A stretch of 64,000 bases of DNA from CAWDVK01 sp963805715 (GTDB taxonomy: Bacteria; Actinomycetota; Actinomycetes; Streptosporangiales; Streptosporangiaceae): positions 1 through 64,000 of the forward strand of contig CAWDVK010000012.1 in NCBI GenBank assembly GCA_963805715.1, read 5' to 3'. The translations under genes and the position numbers were made by a program. The stretch's first letter is position 1. Each line of letters begins with the position of its first letter. The notes under the pieces are model-generated. The model had not been told where the DNA came from and did no database searches. It worked only from the letters and a program-made list of their open reading frames with translations. Shown in pieces: positions 61,563 to 64,000 of the stretch.

Positions 61563-63074
61563 ATGAGCACATTCACGTCCGAACCGGGCACTAAGCTCGG
61601 CGGCCGCTACCGTCTGGAGGACAGGGTAGCCGCGGCCGCTGGCTGGGCTGCCTGGAAGGCCATCGACGAGATACTCGCCCGGGCCGTGACGGTCATCACC
61701 TTCGCACCCGGCTTTCCCAGGATCCGGGAGGTCGTCACCGCGGCGCGTGCCGCGAGCCGGCTCACGGACGCGCGGCTCGCCCAGGTCTTCGACGTGGAGG
61801 AGGACTGGGATCGCGCCTACATCGTGATGGAGTGGGCAGCCGGCGAGACCCTCGGCGACCTGCTGTCGGCGGGACCGATGGAGCCGTCCGCCGGCGCCCG
61901 GATCGTGGCCGAGGCGGCCGCGGCGCTGTCCGTCGCGCACTCGGCCGGACTGGCCCACCTGTGCCTGACGCCCGAGTCGCTGCGGTGGACGACCGGCGGC
62001 GTCAAGGTGACCGGGCTCGGCATCGACGCGGCGCTGGCGGGCCTGACCGCCGACGACCCCGAGGCCGCCGACACCCGCGCCCTCGGCCGGCTGCTCTACG
62101 CCACCCTGACCGGTCTGTGGCCAGGGCCGGACTACCCGGCCCTGCCTCCCGCTCCGCTGTCGGAGGGGCAGCCGCGAAGCCCTCGGCAGGTCCGGGCCGG
62201 AGTTCCGGCCGCGCTGGACGAGGTGACCTGCCGGGCACTGCAGTTGCGCAGCCGCTCCGCTGAGGGCGGGCTGACCTCGCCGGGCGCGCTCGCTCGGGCG
62301 CTGTCGGCGGCCATCCCGCCCGATCCGGTTCCGGCCGCGCCGGACCATCCGCAGCGCCAGGACACGCGGCCCGCGGCAGACCGCCCCTACTGGAACTCCG
62401 ATCCGCGAGAGACCCAGCACTGGCAGGAGCGGGACCGGCGGCGTGGCACCGGATCGAAGGTCCGGGTCGCCGTCGTGGCACTGCTCAGCCTCATCGTCAT
62501 CGCCGGCGTGGTCGCCGCTACCTCCCCGCTGTGGCACCACGGTCACGCGGCCGTAGTCGGTCACAGCCATCCCGCCGGCCACGCCAGTCCGGTGAGTGCG
62601 GTCCTCACCCCGGTCAGCGCGTCCGGCTTCGACCCGCTGACCAGCGTGACCGACGACCCGGGCGACGAGAACAGCGCCGAGGCGGAGAACGTGCTGAGCC
62701 ACGCCTCCGGCGGCTGGGCCACGCAACAGTACATCGGCAATGCCTACTTCGGCGGCCTGAAGAAGGGAACGGGCCTGATCCTGGACATGGGCAAGCCCGT
62801 CAGGGTCAGTTCCGTGACCGTGCAGTTCGCCGGCATCCCGGGTGCCGAGGCGCAGCTCAAGATCGGTAACTCCGATGCGCGCAGCCCGGCTAACCTCGCC
62901 TCGATGACGGACCTGACCCCGGTCACCGGGGTCCAGGGCAGCTACACCTTCACCGTGCACAGCAGCGCCAGCGGGCAGTTCATCGTGATCTGGTTCACCA
63001 GGCTGCCTTCCGTGGGGGGCGGCAAGTTCATGGGCCAGATCACCGCGATCACCATTCAGGGCGCGGCGGCCTGA
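61563..63074 (+). CDS. Membrane-anchored pseudokinase with extracytoplasmic domain
   Basis: 503 residues from ATG 61563. Residues 10-270 have a protein-kinase fold (LGGRYRLEDRVAAAAGWAAWKAID, VMEWAAGETLGDLL), but the catalytic loop reads HLCLTPESL instead of HRD-x-K and no DFG is visible, so it is a pseudokinase. A membrane helix VAVVALLSLIVIAGVVAATSPLW (about 305) leads to a C-terminal discoidin-like domain. In mycobacteria a pseudokinase is fused to MurJ and binds FhaA; here it is a separate gene just downstream of murJ. Confidence 0.87.
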   Translation: MSTFTSEPGTKLGGRYRLEDRVAAAAGWAAWKAIDEILARAVTVITFAPGFPRIREVVTAARAASRLTDARLAQVFDVEEDWDRAYIVMEWAAGETLGDLLSAGPMEPSAGARIVAEAAAALSVAHSAGLAHLCLTPESLRWTTGGVKVTGLGIDAALAGLTADDPEAADTRALGRLLYATLTGLWPGPDYPALPPAPLSEGQPRSPRQVRAGVPAALDEVTCRALQLRSRSAEGGLTSPGALARALSAAIPPDPVPAAPDHPQRQDTRPAADRPYWNSDPRETQHWQERDRRRGTGSKVRVAVVALLSLIVIAGVVAATSPLWHHGHAAVVGHSHPAGHASPVSAVLTPVSASGFDPLTSVTDDPGDENSAEAENVLSHASGGWATQQYIGNAYFGGLKKGTGLILDMGKPVRVSSVTVQFAGIPGAEAQLKIGNSDARSPANLASMTDLTPVTGVQGSYTFTVHSSASGQFIVIWFTRLPSVGGGKFMGQITAITIQGAAA

Positions 63075-63385
63075 TCCCGCGATGGGAGCGGCCAGCGATT
63101 CACCGCGGCGCAGCCAGGCGATCCGGGCAGGCCGGTGACGATCGTTCCGGAACGAAGCCCGCGCACTGACTCCCGCCGCGTCGCCCGAAGACGCAGCGCT
63201 GACTCTGTGGCAGGCTTGCGGGACGGGCTGTGATCGCGCGACGGCTGGCGGCCCGCACGGGCAGGGGGTGAGGAGCGACGGAACGGCATGATCCCGGTCA
63301 TATCCGTGCCGGAAGCTCCCTCCCAGAGCCCAGGCTAGCGCCGGACTCGCGGACCGGCGCAGACGCGCTCCCGTCCGATGCCGAA

Positions 63386-63994
63386 CTGCTCCGGCAGCAT
63401 GTCAGCGGCGATCCCGAAGCGTTCGGGCGCCTTTTCCTGCGGCACCGGGACCGGCTCTGGGCCGTCGCGATCCGGACGCTCGGGGACCAGGAAGAGGCCG
63501 CCGACGCCCTGCAGGACGCGATGATCTCGGCATTCCGCCGCGCGGGCAGTTTCCGCGGTGACTCGGCGGTGACCACCTGGCTGCACCGGATTGTGGTCAA
63601 TGCCAGTCTCGACCGGATCCGGCGTAAGTCGGCCAGGCCGGCGACGACCGGGGATGAGGAGGCGCTGGACAGCCTGGCGGCGAGCCGGGCGGACCCGGAT
63701 CCGTCCGGGAACAGCGATACGTCCCTGGACGTCAAGGCCGCCCTGCACATGCTGCCGCCCGACCAGCAGGCCGCGCTCGTGCTCGTCGACATGCTCGGCT
63801 ACCCGGTCGCCGAGGCGGCCGGCATCCTCGGCGTGTCTGAGGGCACCGTCAAGAGCCGGTGCGCGCGCGGCCGGGCGCGGCTGCTGCCGCGGCTTGGCCA
63901 CCTCCGTCACCAGGTGCCCGGACAGCGCCAGCGGAACCGATCAGCAGATCCTGACGTCCTACCTGCCGAGGAGGGGGGTGATGAGCAGCGGTGA
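63386..63994 (+). CDS. sigM: ECF sigma factor, SigM-like (start unclear)
   Basis: The coding frame reads ELLRQHVSGDPEAFGRLFLRHRDRLW, then region 2 (DQEEAADALQDAMISAFRRAGSFRGDSAVTTWLHRIVVNASLDRIRR) and region 4 (LHMLPPDQQAALVLVDMLGYPVAEAAGILGVSEGTVKSRCARGRARL). It lies downstream of murJ as in mycobacteria and Streptomyces. No ATG, GTG or TTG precedes residue ELL in this frame; the well-placed ATG at 63288 is in another frame that stops at 63338. Either a one-base frameshift or an unusual start is present; ATG 63521 would remove half of region 2. The annotated start is the first homologous residue. Confidence 0.75.
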   Translation: MLRQHVSGDPEAFGRLFLRHRDRLWAVAIRTLGDQEEAADALQDAMISAFRRAGSFRGDSAVTTWLHRIVVNASLDRIRRKSARPATTGDEEALDSLAASRADPDPSGNSDTSLDVKAALHMLPPDQQAALVLVDMLGYPVAEAAGILGVSEGTVKSRCARGRARLLPRLGHLRHQVPGQRQRNRSADPDVLPAEEGGDEQR

Positions 63995-64000
63995 GCCGTC
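63981..64000 (+). CDS. Start of a downstream gene, probably anti-sigma factor (partial)
   Basis: ATG 63981, behind GAGGGGGG, begins a new frame (MSSGEPS) overlapping the end of the sigma gene by 14 bases. In relatives the next gene is the SigM anti-sigma factor. Only seven codons are in the window, so this rests on position. Confidence 0.4.

Overview
The window is high-GC actinobacterial chromosome: abundant GTG starts, stop-to-start overlaps of the GTGA/ATGA type, Ala/Pro/Arg-rich tails, and a conserved gene block. From about 39.7 kb to the right end the gene content is that of the actinobacterial origin-proximal region: dnaB, rplI, rpsR, ssb, rpsF, a PonA-type penicillin-binding protein with DUF5318, PadR, inositol-phosphate synthase, CCA-adding enzyme, DUF6049, murJ, a pseudokinase and a SigM-like sigma factor. 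A contiguous version of this order is known from Streptomyces; Mycobacterium tuberculosis splits it to the two sides of oriC. The genus cannot be fixed from the sequence alone; a non-mycobacterial actinomycete is most likely.

Region 1 (1-4.9 kb) is a nested mobile-element scar. A large serine recombinase with two small helper-like ORFs (right end of an element that runs off the left edge) abuts a truncated integrase-core transposase, which in turn interrupts a class V aminotransferase gene. A C-terminal quinone-oxidoreductase fragment follows, ending where recQ begins.

Region 2 (4.9-25.6 kb) is accessory and metabolic: RecQ, a STAS protein, a SpoIIE-type phosphatase with half of a receiver domain, an ion channel, DUF2252, a deleted ClC channel, an SF2 helicase, DUF2277, a deazaflavin-dependent reductase, PEP carboxylase, and a lipid-catabolism cluster (TetR regulator, two acyl-CoA dehydrogenases, MBL hydrolase, acyl-CoA ligase).

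Region 3 (25.6-39.7 kb) holds an RDD protein, pseudouridine catabolism (psuK-psuG), a SigK/RskA-like sigma/anti-sigma pair, a secreted sedolisin, an Smr protein, a solitary DNA cytosine methyltransferase next to a STAND NTPase with TPR repeats, a GAP-family membrane protein, a gutted MFS transporter with a universal stress protein, and the C-terminal stub of a tyrosine integrase at the 3' side of a tRNA-Arg gene.

Region 4 (39.7-64 kb) is the replication, ribosome, cell-wall and inositol block. dnaB carries a 426-residue intein with LAGLIDADG endonuclease motifs, DnaA-box-like sequences lie upstream of it, and PadR has a perfect palindromic operator candidate.

Two themes stand out. First, several genes (phosphatase, ClC channel, MFS transporter) look like in-frame internal deletion products rather than frameshifted pseudogenes. 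Second, short GC-rich tandem repeats occur repeatedly in spacers.
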